DNA of 64,000 nucleotides from NCBI GenBank assembly GCA_000467715.1, contig AJFK01000082.1, positions 1 to 64,000 on the forward strand. The letters are read 5' to 3'. Below are positions 34,341 to 45,877 of this stretch, in pieces; the first letter of the stretch is position 1; each line of letters starts with the position of its first letter. A program made the translations under genes and the position numbers. The stretch is from Hysterium pulicare CBS 123377 (Eukaryota > Ascomycota > Dothideomycetes > Hysteriales > Hysteriaceae). The notes beneath the pieces were generated by a model. It was not told the origin of the DNA. It saw only the letters and a program-made list of their open reading frames with translations, and made no database searches.

Positions 34341-35644
34341 TGTATACAAGAACGGAGAGGTGTTGAATGAAATTGAAAGTGATGATGAAGGGTTATCTTA
34401 GTATCATGATTCATTTGGATTCGGGTATACTCGTAAGAGTAGTGTACATGTACTGGGGTGCAGCGATCTAGCTTGAGGTTTGTGATGTGGGGAAAAGATT
34501 CCCGATACCGAGGCACGAAAGTCCGAAAATTTCGATTGTTTAACCACCTGTAAACCCTACCTAATTGCCAGACAGCGTTATGGATAAGCAACTTATAGAA
34601 CCTTCTGTGTCAAGCAGATCTCGCACTCTTGGGATACTGGTGCAGCGTAATAGTGCAATACTTGACGGTAGCTAGGTAGTAAGGCAAACAGTTCCCGCAG
34701 CACGTGCGGAACAATACTTAGACTGCGTGTGGAACCGCCGGGGCCAGAACTCGTTGTGTATAAAATATGTAGGCACCACGCCCCTGGCCGATAGCGGAAC
34801 AAAATAGGGCTCGGGAATTATTAGGCGGCGGCGGCGCAAGACATAGACTAGCGGCTTAATTGTGCTATACCAGACCCTGCAGAAAGCCCTGCCACCGATT
34901 TTTCTCTCGTTCTCTATGTGTCATTCAACCTTGAAATCGCGAGAGTGGCCTGACCAGTTAATGTCATCTGGTGCCCTTTTCTCAGTCTTCACGCTTGGTA
35001 ATGAGAAGTGGTAACGCCGTGCAGGTGGTCATCGACTCGCCCTCGAGCCCTCTTCCACTAGAAAGGCTCTCCACGGCCGCGGATCCTCTTCTCATTCTTT
35101 TTTGATTCACAAGCATACAGTACACTGCACACAGCACACCACCATCTTTCATCCGCCGAGTTCCACCCTCCTCTCTTTATATTCCTGGTTCTCGTCTTTC
35201 ATTCTCCCCTATTTTCCTCCGAAACTCCGCTTGCGCCATCACTAGTGCTTCCTTTCTCCCATCTGTATTTGTACTTTAACTCACCCCCCCCCGCTCCGGT
35301 CCCCGCGCCACCATTAGCTTTTCACGCTCCACTCTGTATTTATAAGAATCTTCTGAGCCTGTCCGGTCTTTTCACTTTGATTATTGCTATCTTCCTGCTG
35401 CGTGCTCCTCTAACTCGTCTACTACCCCTCACCACCTGGATTTGTTGAGCTGGCTTACCATCTTTGTTCCTTCGGTACCCAAAGGTGTCTATCACGCGAC
35501 CAAGACGGTTGCTACCTACGAACTTAGACTTTATTCCGGCCTACTACCCGTGTATACCCACTGTTTTCCGCACGCTGCATCCTCCCCTTCGTCTACATCA
35601 ATTACTCTGTGGCCTGCGGTCTTGGTGGTATTGCTGTCGACACC
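34341..35644. other. Spacer and promoter of the IDO gene
   Basis: 1.3 kb between divergent genes. The part nearest the IDO start is strongly CT-rich with a run of nine C near 35,283. Plus-strand frames at 35,245-35,640 are low-complexity and lie in the likely leader. Confidence 0.4.
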
Positions 35645-37170
35645 ATGATTCTTCCACTTCCACGACTCAGCGACTACGACGTTTCTCCACAGCATGGTTT
35701 CCTTCCCGCCGAAATTCCCCTCGATGTGCTACCTGATCCATACTACGGCCCATGGGAGACTGTCATTCGAAACCTGCAAGGCCTGGTCCTTAGTAAAAGG
35801 TTACGCGGCGTCGTTGATCTACTCCCTGTGCTAAGCACCGACTTTCTACTCACCGAGGCTGAATGGCGCAGGGCTCATCTGATTTTGGGTTTCCTGTCTC
35901 ACTCATATATATGGGGAGGGAATATACCTTCTGATGTGAGGCACTTCGGGCAATGCAAAAGTTTGAATAGCGCTAACTATACATGCAGAGAGTACCGCCT
36001 CCGATATCGGTGCCTTTCCTTGTCGTCTGTCGACATTTTGAATTGCCAACAGTTGCAACCTATGCTACCAGTGCTCTATGGAATTGGAAGCCACTTTTTC
36101 CGGCGGAGCCGATTGACTCTCTAGAGAACCTGACTACGCTCTCGACTTTCACTGGGTCTTTGGATGAGTCATGGTTCTACCTGGTTTCTGTTGCCATCGA
36201 AGCACGAGCAGGTCCAATCATTCCAATGATGATAGATGCAGTATCTGCAGCAAGACGAAATGACAGCTGGACCGTCATCGAGTGTCTTCGATCATTTGCT
36301 GAGAGACTCGATGAGCTTGGAACGCTCCTTCAAAGAATGTACGAGAACTGTGACCCTCACGTCTTCTACCATCGCATTCGGCCATTCCTCGCTGGCAGTA
36401 AGAATATGGGAGAAGCTGGATTGCCAAAGGGAGTGCTATTTGATGACGGAACTGGCACACAGCCCTATGTGCAGTTCAGTGGAGGTAGTAATGCCCAAAG
36501 CTCGCTAATTCAATTCTTCGATATTATACTGGGCATCGAGCATCTCCCTACGGGCGAGAAACGCTCTGAGAACTCTGATTCGGACTCAAGCATTCCTGCA
36601 CCATCCCATAACTTTATCAAGGATATGAGGCGGTATATGCCCGGACCACACCGGCGGTTTCTGGAACATGTTGAGAACATTGCAAATATTCGGGAATATG
36701 TTGTTTCTCATCAATCCAACCGAGCTCTCTGCACCGCTTACGATGCGTGTCTCGCAATGCTACGGGCCTTTAGAGACATTCACATCCAAATGGTCTCGCG
36801 ATATATCATAGTGAAGTCCCGAGAGTCTCGGTCTCACTCGCGATCTCTGAGTCCTAAGCAACCCAAGCTACAGCGTATCAACATTGCAAGCAACCTTCCT
36901 CGTGGACGCGGAGAGGACCGCAATAAGAACTTACGCGGTACCGGTGGCACAGCCTTGATACCATTCTTAAAGCAAGCCCGCGATGAAACCGGAGAGCCAG
37001 CAATTGATGCATGGGCAAGGAGGCTACTCAACAATGGACCAGCAGACCCCTCTGGAGGAGTGGCAAGGCTCACCAAGACAGCAGAACATACCAACGGAGA
37101 AATGGAAATTGTCGGGCTTGCAGGAACATGGTCGGTTGATGACAGTGAAGGCGGCATATGCCACTGGTAG
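35645..37170 (+). CDS. BNA2: Indoleamine 2,3-dioxygenase
   Basis: Heme dioxygenase that opens the indole ring of tryptophan to N-formylkynurenine, first step of the kynurenine/NAD pathway. Two exons, 35645-35935 and 35989-37170, give 490 residues. Family signatures: HLILGFLSHSYIWGG, RVPPPISVPFLVVCRHFELP, FDIILGIEHLPTG, DMRRYMPGPHRRFLEHVENI, AYDACLAMLRAFRDIHIQMV with the proximal heme His (in HIQMVSRYI), and GTGGTALIPFLKQARDET near the C-terminus. A basic linker (SRESRSHSRSLSPKQPK) precedes the last block. The sequence ends about 50 residues beyond the usual core with no recognised domain. Fungi often carry several IDO paralogs, so BNA2 assignment rather than another paralog is inference. Confidence 0.9.
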
Positions 37171-37786
37171 CCGTGTCCGAATGGATTTAATCGTGGCTCA
37201 CGCAACTTAAAGGAGGCATTAATTGTAAATGTTTTGGAAGGCGTTGTGCATAGAGCTACTTACCTTTATATTCTTGAGGATATTCAGAGGAAATCCTCAC
37301 GTAGACAATATCCGAATCCCAATGCATGTAGCTATCCTGCGTTGGGAACGAAGAAAAGCTTGATTAGAGAAAGTCGCCCATTTGGAACACGCGCTACACG
37401 TCATTGCGCCCAGTTGAGCGAGCTTTCGCGATTTGCCCTGCATATGGAGTAGGGCAGCTGCCGCCATGCCGGGATATGAACGGAATCCTACACACCCAAT
37501 TACTTATCTGACGGTTCCTGTGACTTCTAGATTTTGTTAGCGAAGGCAGCTACAATTGACTAAAGGTGGGCTGAAGCAATATGACGTAACCGATCACATG
37601 GGAAACTTCGAACGAGCGACGGCTGAGTGAAAGCAACACGAAACCCACAGGGTCCATATAAAGACACCCCTCCACCTACGTACAACATCCTCTTCAACCA
37701 CACTTGACTCCTTTACTTGATAACAACCGACCTGACACAAACCATCCTATAAACCAAACCTTAACTCAAACCAAACAACATCAAAC
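37171..37786. promoter_or_regulatory. Promoter region of the CsbD-like gene
   Basis: A TATA-like TATAAAG is at 37657-37663 and a stress-response-type CCCCT directly follows at 37667-37671, about 120 nt before the start codon. The 5' leader is C/A-rich. The distal part holds nothing recognised. Confidence 0.45.
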
Positions 37787-38383
37787 ATGTCTTCGAACAA
37801 CCAGCCTACCTCCACCCTCCAATCAGTCATCGACACTGCGAGCAGCACTGTTCAGTCTGCCATTGGCTCAATCACTGGTAACCCAGGTGACAAGGTCAGC
37901 AAACTTATTTATTGACAGAACAATCCCGTAAAATATACACTAACGTTTCCGCAGCGCGAAGCCGACAACCAAAAAGCGCAGGCAGAAGCCGAACACGACC
38001 TCTCTCATTCCGCTGCAAAAGCCGGCCCTTTCACCGTCAGTGCCGATGGTGGTGTCGCGAAAGACTCTTCAGACCGCACTCAAGGCTCCTGGAATCAGAC
38101 CGTCGGCTCGGCCAAGGAGACTGTCGGCAACTTGGTTGGAGCAGAGGGTTTAAAGCAAGAAGGTATTCGACAGAATCGAGAGGGCCAGGGCCAGGAAGCA
38201 CAAGGACAACTTTCAGATCTGGGACAGGGTATCCAGGACCGCGTTGGCGGTGCTCTCGGTGGCGCTGCTGCTAGCTTGACAGGCAACAAGAGCGAACAGC
38301 AGCGTTACGAGTCTCAGCACGATACGGGAAAGGCGAGGCAGCGTGGTGTTGAGGCGGACTTGCAAAAGCAGAGCGAGGTCTAA
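37787..38383 (+). CDS. CsbD-like stress protein
   Basis: Hydrophilic protein with CsbD-like repeats, a family induced by general stress in bacteria and fungi; molecular role unknown. Two exons, 37787-37894 and 37955-38383, give 178 residues. Typical wording is DRTQGSWNQTVGSAKETVGNLVG, with two further degenerate units (STVQSAIGSITGNPGD and LGQGIQDRVGGALGGAAASLTGN). It is rich in Gln, Gly, Ala and Glu with no signal peptide or membrane segment, consistent with an amphipathic-helix, LEA-like protein. The intron is phase 0 with donor gtcagc and acceptor ccgcag. The promoter has a TATA box and a CCCCT element, which agrees with stress control by inference. Confidence 0.87.
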
Positions 38384-39465
38384 GGCAACTCTAAATGATT
38401 GTCACTCAGGCTTCGGTCTTCATTGGTGTAGGTGGGCGTGATACATGGCAACGCACAATGGACATGGCTGCATGGGTCCAGTTATTATGATATCCCTTGA
38501 GGTTCTTACAAGAACTCTCCTATTTGGTTCCATAGAAATCAATACGATAAATATTGAGAAAAAGTGCTACAAACTTTTGCCGCAGCGTTGTGGCATGCGC
38601 TTTCGTATTGAAAACACTAGCTCTAAATGTTCAGATCGAGCCCTAGAGGATATACTCCTTGAGGGGATCAATGAATTGACTGTGATTTACACCTGCACGC
38701 TTGCACTGGCAATTGAGCATTTCAGTACCATGTGAGGTTAAACACATATGAAACACACGGAAATAAGCACACCCCTACCGAATTCCTGAGACATCCATTG
38801 ACGTGATCCCTTGGCAGGAACAAGTTTTCTTTGGACATTTACCTGTCAGTGCATGGGCGATGATGCAGTTACGCTGTGGCTGGTGAGATCGGCGAACGAT
38901 GTGGCGTCAGTGCCACCACAATGGTACTTCCTGGTGCGAGGATGCCTCTCACATGCCGAACGCTCCCGAAAAGTCAGTCAGGAACCGTGGCTTTAGAGAT
39001 TCATAAGCTTGGAGGCGCCAAAACCCAACGTCCGCGCTTACCGGCTTGTGCAAGGGGCGTTGAGCCTTTTGCATGACCAAAGACGACTCGAGATGTCTTG
39101 TAAGCAGCAGTTGATCAAGCAACAACAATGCCAGCGACGAGAGAGAAACTTGGTTGGCAATACGTATGGGGTTCTGCCTAACCTGTTGTTGGATACAGGG
39201 CCTTGATCACTCAGTGGACGAGACGGCTTTGTCCAAGCTCCAAATCCTAGCAACTTTTGCCCTGATGTGATTTGACGTCGACGTCATAGCTGTATCAAAT
39301 CCGTCACCTGGACAGTCCACTTTCCTTCCATAAATACCACCCAGCCGAGCCTTCTCTTCCCTCATTCTACAGAAACCAACAACAAACAACTCAGCTTCAG
39401 CACTCTCCAATCCCCAAGAATAACTCTTTCGACCTCAATAGAGCATCTCCAAGTAATCAGTCAAC
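38384..39465. promoter_or_regulatory. Promoter region of PMP3
   Basis: 1.1 kb spacer. A perfect 14-bp palindrome TGACGTCGACGTCA lies at 39273-39286, about 180 nt upstream of the Pmp3 start; it contains two bZIP/CRE half-sites. A TATA-like CCATAAATA follows near 39,330 and the leader is CA-rich. The distal half has only incoherent short frames. Confidence 0.5.
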
Positions 39466-39798
39466 ATGCCTTTCACCGCAAGGTACGTCTTTGATTCCAC
39501 CGTACATGTGAGCTGTCACTGTACAGCTCATGTAGTATTTCAATTGGATCTCCAGGCCCTATTGTAACACTAACATTCCATTCACAGTGACATCATAAAG
39601 ATCATCTTCGCCATCGTTCTCCCACCTCTGGGAGTGTTCCTTGAGCGTGGTTGCAATGCCGACTTTCTCATCAACATCCTCTTGACGATCTTGGGTTACA
39701 TTCCCGGCATCATCCATGCGCTGTAAGCCATATCAACGTGACTACTCACACGGATGGCAATATTAACTTCGCCTAGGTACATCATATTGAAGTTTTAG
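39466..39798 (+). CDS. PMP3: Plasma membrane proteolipid 3
   Basis: Tiny two-helix membrane protein of the Pmp3/UPF0057 family, which affects membrane potential and salt tolerance. Three exons, 39466-39482 (17 nt), 39588-39722 and 39777-39798, give 57 residues. Seen: MPFTASDIIKII, the first helix FAIVLPPLGVFLERG, the conserved RGCNADFLINILLTILGY and PGIIHALYIILKF. The whole family pattern is present and length is exactly typical. It is too small and fragmented to appear as a long open frame. The promoter carries a TGACGTCGACGTCA palindrome, consistent with bZIP-mediated stress control by inference. Confidence 0.95.
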
Positions 39799-40459
39799 TC
39801 GGCCGCGTCGATGAGCTCTCCACGATACCCATTTCCTTTCTTCTCAATGCTCCGGGTGCAACCTTTCTCTGCATGTTTCGTACGATCACGAATCTGATCT
39901 GCTCGGCAATGTTGTCTCAGTCACACACTTTTCTTGCATATCCGGTGCATCCGAAGGTCTGAGGCCTTGGCAAGCGCATTGTCCGGTTGGCATTGACGGA
40001 GCATGTTGGGGACTCGATCGACGTACATACAAGCGTCGCCTGGGTCTCCAAGTCTAATTCATGAATTGTTACGGTTGGATGGATTTGTACACTACTATTC
40101 ACCACGCCGGCCTATATTGACCGTGCATTAATTCGATATCAAAATCATGCACGGAAGCTTTAAGCATTTGGACGAAGTTTTGATAGCCAAAGTTATATTC
40201 GTGAGATCGCATAGTAATCGCTATGACAATCAAACTGGCTGAGTGTTGCGACGACCCACATAACACAATTCACTCCGGCAAGCAGCGGCCTTAGCTGGAA
40301 GGGTGGCTGCTAACTTGAATGGTCCATCCCGCTTCTTGGCAAACATCGTGAAGGACGTGAAAGTGACACGACATTGAATATGAATTACCAACAACTCCCC
40401 ATGCCTTCTCTACCGGCCCTTAAGTTCAACCGTACTTTTACAAACAGCGCAAGAATAAA
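39799..40459. other. Spacer
   Basis: Between PMP3 and the CNOT11-like gene, both on the plus strand. Nothing recognised apart from the expected promoter position of the downstream gene. Confidence 0.35.
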
Positions 40460-41620
40460 ATGGATGTTTCGGCAGCGTTAACAACAGCTGTTGTTGCAGA
40501 GTTCAGCAACCCCGAGCGTACTCTTGATGAAACTGGAGCCATTTTCAATCGATTGCGAAATACTCAAGCGCGACCCGGTGCGCAACTGGTACCACTCGAT
40601 ACACGCTTTGAAGAGTCATTGACCCTGAAAAGTAAACTAGACGAGCTGGAGGAGCTAGGTGCGTACTGTCCCATTCCTTCAACGCGAGAGTGATTAAGCT
40701 TCCAGACTAACTGACGTGTAGTGAAAGTTGAACCATCCCTCTCCAATCTTGCCGTCATTTTGAATTGCGAATACCAGCTTTACAGGCTCAATGAAGCTAC
40801 TCCTCTTCGACACAATCCCTTCCTTTCTCACTGGGTCGAGACCTTACAGAGGTTTCCCGAGGACCCAGACCTTGATAAGATTATCGATGACCGCGACAAG
40901 ATACCAACGCGTCTTATCAATTCAACTCGCGTATCTCTCGTTATGGCCCTGCTCGATCACTATGATCTCCCTCGATGGGGTAAGAGTTCGCCCCGGGAAA
41001 TATCCACGGGAAAGGGCAGCAGTATCAAACCCAGGATTTTCAGCATCAGGACTTACATAACTATGCTAGAGGAGGAAGGTATCTATGAAAAGTCTCCTTC
41101 CTCTCAGAAGTCCTGGATTCCGGACGTTGCGCCAACTACGAACCGGCCAAACGGAAAGGAAGCCTTTTTATTCCAGTCGGAGACTGCACCAGAGAGTGCC
41201 ATTACCACCTTAACCCACCTACCAATCGACTTGCACTCGCTAGATCTCCTCACCACGCTGGTTCAGAATCGGACTCTGGACGAGCTTTCAGTCGAGCCAA
41301 GTAACGTTATACGAGACTACATCCAGCACAGTCTTCGCCTAGTTGAGCGAATGGGTCTCCCATCATCGGCAGTTGGGGGAGATTATACAGATGGTGGCCC
41401 GCCACCCCAAGAACAGGCTGTCAATAACCCAATCCGTGGTCGTGAGGCACAGATTCGCGCCGTAAAACTCTTATTACTCTTTATTCGTAACTTAATCCGT
41501 AAAGCATTGCTTCCTCCCGAAGACATATATTTCGAAATCCAAGAGATTTGCGTCAGGTACGTGTGGATTAAAGAGGTTCGAGAGTTCAGGGCATTTATCG
41601 AAGAAGGTGCTGCTGGTTGA
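40460..41620 (+). CDS. CNOT11-like protein (CCR4-NOT complex)
   Basis: Resembles CNOT11/C2orf29, a subunit of the CCR4-NOT deadenylase complex that binds the Not1 N-terminus. Two exons, 40460-40658 and 40722-41620, give 365 residues. Family-like parts: LRHNPFLSHWVETLQ in the middle, and the C-terminal helical block NVIRDYIQHSLRLVERMG, QIRAVKLLLLFIRNLIRKALL and PEDIYFEIQEICVRYVWIKEVREFRAFIEEG, which follows the order seen in CNOT11. The protein is all-helical with no membrane segment or signal. Assignment rests on recall of the C-terminal pattern rather than a search, so the specific identity is moderately sure, while the gene itself is clear. Confidence 0.72.
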
Positions 41621-43828
41621 CGAATTGATCGGTTGGTTGGTATATGCCTTTGGAGCACTCAACAAGCCACCTCCTCCTGCGAGCCCAAGTCGCTGATAAC
41701 GTGGTATGTGCTTCAATGCGTCCCGTCTCTACCAAAGCATTTTAAGGAGGAAGTTGTGATCATGAAGCAGTGATCTCAATTCATCTTACAGACATGCAAT
41801 TGAAAAAGTATTCAAGCGGCAAGCAAGAACGAGTAGGTCGTTATCAGTGAGTAGCGATCACAAGCATCCACAAAGGCAGATGCAAGGGAAACGAAGACCA
41901 CTTTGCCGTATGTGTTGCCAATCTATCGTGCAGACTTCACGGAATGGATGGAGAAGTTAATCCCTCTGCTGCATTGCGGACAAGGGACAGTCTCATGTTT
42001 TCGGATGCCCTATTCCGACCGCAGGTTGATGAAACTGAACAACGAGCCGATCAAGTTTCATTTCCGCTTTGAGAGACGAGCCTCGGAATCTAAGATATGT
42101 TTTGAGAGGGTGGTTTGGGTCGCTATTGTTAGCAATGAAGTTTTGGTGCTCATTCGCTATGTCAACTAAGTGTTAGCGCGCAAGGAGTGTGTTTTCTCGT
42201 TTGAGATCTAGGAATTAGATGATACTTCTAACGCATGAGTGTGGCGTAGTAACTCCATGGAAGAGCTTGGTGCTGTCTGACCATATCATGTGGTGCTTTT
42301 ATTCGGACACGTCTCGTTGAGTTGAGTAGAACAAAATGAGTTTACCTTGAAGATCATAATTTATATGTAGTCATGCTCGGTATTAGCTTATTCGAATGAC
42401 AATGTGTGTTTTCATTGCGGTTGGTTTCGGTGCGCCTCAGATCTGGTGATGAAACGGCCCAATGGGAGTCGATGAGGGATGCCAAGAAGCTCTGCAATGC
42501 CAAAGTTCAACCTTCTCACTCCAACTCAGTTTCAACCCCTTCTGGCCATCACCACCCAACTCCATCCGCTCTGAAACGCTTCACCTACATCGTACCTCGG
42601 AACATGTCAAGCCTATCACTATACGTTACTATTTTCATTCGGTCGTCTACTCCAGATGCAAGAGGCGTTTAGAAACCCCGAATCCGAGGCTAAGGCCTGA
42701 CCATCAATCACGATAGGATTGGTAATGCTACTTCAATTGCGAGCTCTCTAGCTACCAGTGGTTGCATATACCGATCTGTGTGCCGCAAATCATTCAGCAG
42801 CAAGCCCATTCTATGAACAACGACGTTTTAAACTACTTCGTGCACGAAGAACCTTGCAGCTACACAGATCTATTCAAGCCATAGCACTGGCTTCCACTTG
42901 CCGGTTGTCTTGGGAGTATGAAGGACTAGCTAATGGAGCATCAAGGGCCAAAACTGTATATCCGAGTTTGCCCATGGAGGTGAGCGGTAGTAGTTGAAAT
43001 CTTTGTACATCTACGGAAAGGGACATATGACACCATCATAGGTGGCTGTGTTCCTACCATCAGTGCTCCTTGAAACAGAGCGACTGCAGCGGAAGATGTG
43101 GTGCCGTTGACCACGAAGAGCTGCCTCGGAAGATTGCTCGACTTCGGGCTTCTCGTTGGTCCGTTATAGTAAAACTTCTACTACAATGTCTGCGTTTTGA
43201 ATCAGATGTCAATGGAATGCCCACATCCGACCGAAACGCCATCGCTAGAGTTTCTCAGCCATATCCCAAACGTCAATGCGTTTGTCTTTCCGCTACTTGT
43301 TTCTCCCGTCTTTAAGCTTCATAGCCAACAGGGTCCATCCCCACACGAACCCATTGGCCTAACCAGTCTCGCCACAACACAATTGAATGATTGAATGAAC
43401 TAACCTTATTTTGCCCTCGTGAGACTACTCTTGGGGATCTTTCATCGCTCGGATGCTTTTGTTCGCTAGTTTCTACGTCTCATCACAGTTCGATCGATTT
43501 CACTTCTCATACACAGAGTTATGTTACCATCTCGGATGCATCCCAACAAAGTCTCCGAGTGGTTGTTCTGGACAACATGCTGACAATACCTTGAGTGAAG
43601 CTTATTTTAGCTCAAGCTTTCGTTGGGAGTGGAGGCTTTCCGTAGAAATACTTAAAGCAGATCAATCCGCCCTCAACAGTTGAGACGCCATCACCAGCAA
43701 TTTCAACTCGCTCTACTTTCTAGTATTCATTAATCACTTTCCTTCTTGCGCCGGTCGCCCCGTTCACTTTCGCAGCCCATCCCTCCTTCATTTATTATTC
43801 CCTTCTAAATCATCATCAGACCTTCAAA
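41621..43828. other. 2.2 kb spacer upstream of the Egh16-like gene
   Basis: No coherent coding region. A plus-strand frame at 41,903-42,169 lacks an ATG and a domain. The last ~150 bp are CT-rich, as expected for the leader of the following gene. Confidence 0.35.
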
Positions 43829-44870
43829 ATGCGTTATACTTCGGCAGTCCTTCTTGCAGCTCTAGTTGCCTCGGTCTCTGCCCATGGTGTCATCACTGAG
43901 ATCCAAGGAGCAAATGGCGTGAATATGCCCGGTCTTTCAGGTAAGATACCGTATTCTCTGGCCCTCGGACAGAACAAAGCTTACACAACCATAGTTCAGG
44001 ATGGAACTCCTCGTGACTGCCCAACTCCAGGATGCGGCGCTGAAGCCGACACATCCATCATTCGGCAGAAGGAATTGGGAACCAATAAGGCCACAGCGCT
44101 TGGCCGAACTAATGGGGGTGGCCCGGTGGATGCAGCAAAGGCCATTGCAAACTTCATGGGTGGCAATGCTTCAACTGCCTCAACTTCGTCTACATCGTCG
44201 ACTGCAAAGGCCAATACCAAACGAGGCCTTTTGGATGCTCTTACAGGGGGCGGGAAGGGGAAAGCGGCAGGTGCGGCAGGTGCGGCAGGTGCAGCAGGTG
44301 CATCAGGGGGAGCCAACGCAGCTGGAACCAAGACCCCGAAAGGCACAAGTGAGGATGGTGTTGCAAAAGCGGCTGGCGTAGGTGCAACCTCTGGCATGCC
44401 AACTTGCGCGGACGACGGTACTATTACGATGAACTTCCACCAAGGCAAGTACTCCATCTTCCAATGCGTAAATCATCTTTCATTAACACCTATGAACAGT
44501 CAACCAAGATGGTGCTGGTCCCCTGACTGCCCAAGTTGATGCCACATCCGGGGGCACTGACCCAACCGCCTTCCAGGATGCTCAGGTCACCCAGAATGTC
44601 CCAGGCATCGGCGTTGGTGGTCTCTCCGGAGCCACTACCACCGACTTCCCCGTCAAAGTTCAGATGCCCGCGGGTATGACCTGCTCTGGACAAGTGGGCG
44701 GCGCTTCCAACGTTTGCATTGTCCGCCTGCAGAACTCCGCCCTCGCTGGTCCTTTCGGTGGTTCCGCCGCATTCGTACAGAGCGCTGCGGCTAAGAAGCG
44801 AGCCATCGAGTACAACCTCCGCAAGCGACATATGGCTCGTGGTATCCTCGGCAAGCCAGCAGCTGAGTAG
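43829..44870 (+). CDS. Secreted Egh16/Mas-like protein
   Basis: Secreted protein of the gEgh16/MAS3 (DUF3129) family, whose members include appressorium- and infection-associated proteins of plant-pathogenic fungi. Two exons, 43829-44444 and 44500-44870, give 328 residues. Signal peptide MRYTSAVLLAALVASVSAHG, cleaved before or after His. Then HGVITEIQGANGVNMPGL, DGTPRDCPTPGCGAEADTSII, a low-complexity insert (Ser/Thr run, KGKAAG, then about five AAG repeats), MPTCADDGTITMNFHQ-VNQDGAGPLTA, and C-terminal CSGQVGGASNVCIVRLQN. The intron uses a GC donor (AAG|gcaagt), the known GC-AG class; the join restores the conserved HQVNQDGAGP. The C-terminus is basic (AKKRAIEYNLRKRH). A role in host interaction is family knowledge, not shown here. 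Confidence 0.88.
44263..44310 (+). repeat. GCAGGTGCG-type repeat in the Egh16-like gene
   Basis: Imperfect tandem copies of a 9-nt unit (GCAGGTGCG and variants) encode an Ala-Ala-Gly run inside the secreted protein. Confidence 0.8.
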
Positions 44871-45877
44871 GCTATTCACAGCTTCTTGAGGTTTTAAGTA
44901 GGTAATATTGTTGAGCGTGTGGAATGGATTTGCTGGGCAAATCGTCTGGTCGATGATAATTTAGATTTCTTTCTTTCTAGGATGGTCTGATGCCTTCCTT
45001 GGATTTTCGATGTATATACTCACCTTTATACGCTCTTTGATAATGAGCTAGTTGATACTAGACTGTAGATATGCGAGTTGAATTTTGCTTAGCGGGTTTC
45101 TTCCTACCTACAATCCGTGGCTCTTGCTTTGAAGTGACCGAAAATGCGACATAGCTCTCGCATAGTGGAATTTAGGTGTACGTTGATGAGTCCCTTTGTG
45201 AATTAGACACAACTAAAGATAGTAATAAGAATAGTATGGTGATAACGCTCAGGGTAGCGAAAGCACTTTGAGACGTATTGCGAATGCTAAACTAAATATA
45301 CACGGAAGGAGGTGAACAGGAGATTTCAACTTTAACAGAGTCCCCGAGTAAGCCTACCTTGTCTACCTCATCCATGGGGTGTGCGTATGTTGCTTGTACA
45401 TTCTTGAAAGACTTGCGTAGGTAATAGACCTTGAAATCCCCATGGCTTCGGTTGTGTCTGCCTCTATCAACTCCGGTGTTAGGAGTCTACACAGATCATT
45501 TGGCTCGGTGAAGATCATTAACGCTCTTTGCATTCATTAAACCTATCCAAAAGATGCTTAATTCTACAAAACCTTTGCACGTATCGGGTTTGAAAGGGTT
45601 TAGGCTCACAAGCAACATACGCACACCTCAACTATGAGGGGGATAGCGTCAGACTTCCGATGCTTCCAGACATGGTCAGTATTCCTCACTTTCAATCGTA
45701 GAAGTGCCGACCTCCACATTCTTGTGATTGAAAAGGACATTAGTGAACAGTCAAGGTTTTGAGGTTTTTCTATGTTTCAAGGTCCGTCGTTTGGCTTGTA
45801 CTAAGATCCTCAAAACTTATTACCAGTGGAGAAGGTGTCTGCCGCAATCCAATGCTCACGCGAGAACGTTACCAGAC
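44871..45877. other. Convergent spacer
   Basis: AT-rich DNA between two convergent genes. No feature recognised. Confidence 0.35.

Noticed and set aside
38445-38735. 96-codon plus-strand frame
   Set aside because: No family features, no introns with consensus sites, and it lies in the 3' region of the CsbD-like gene.
41903-42169. 88-codon plus-strand frame
   Set aside because: No ATG start and no domain; isolated in a gene-free stretch.
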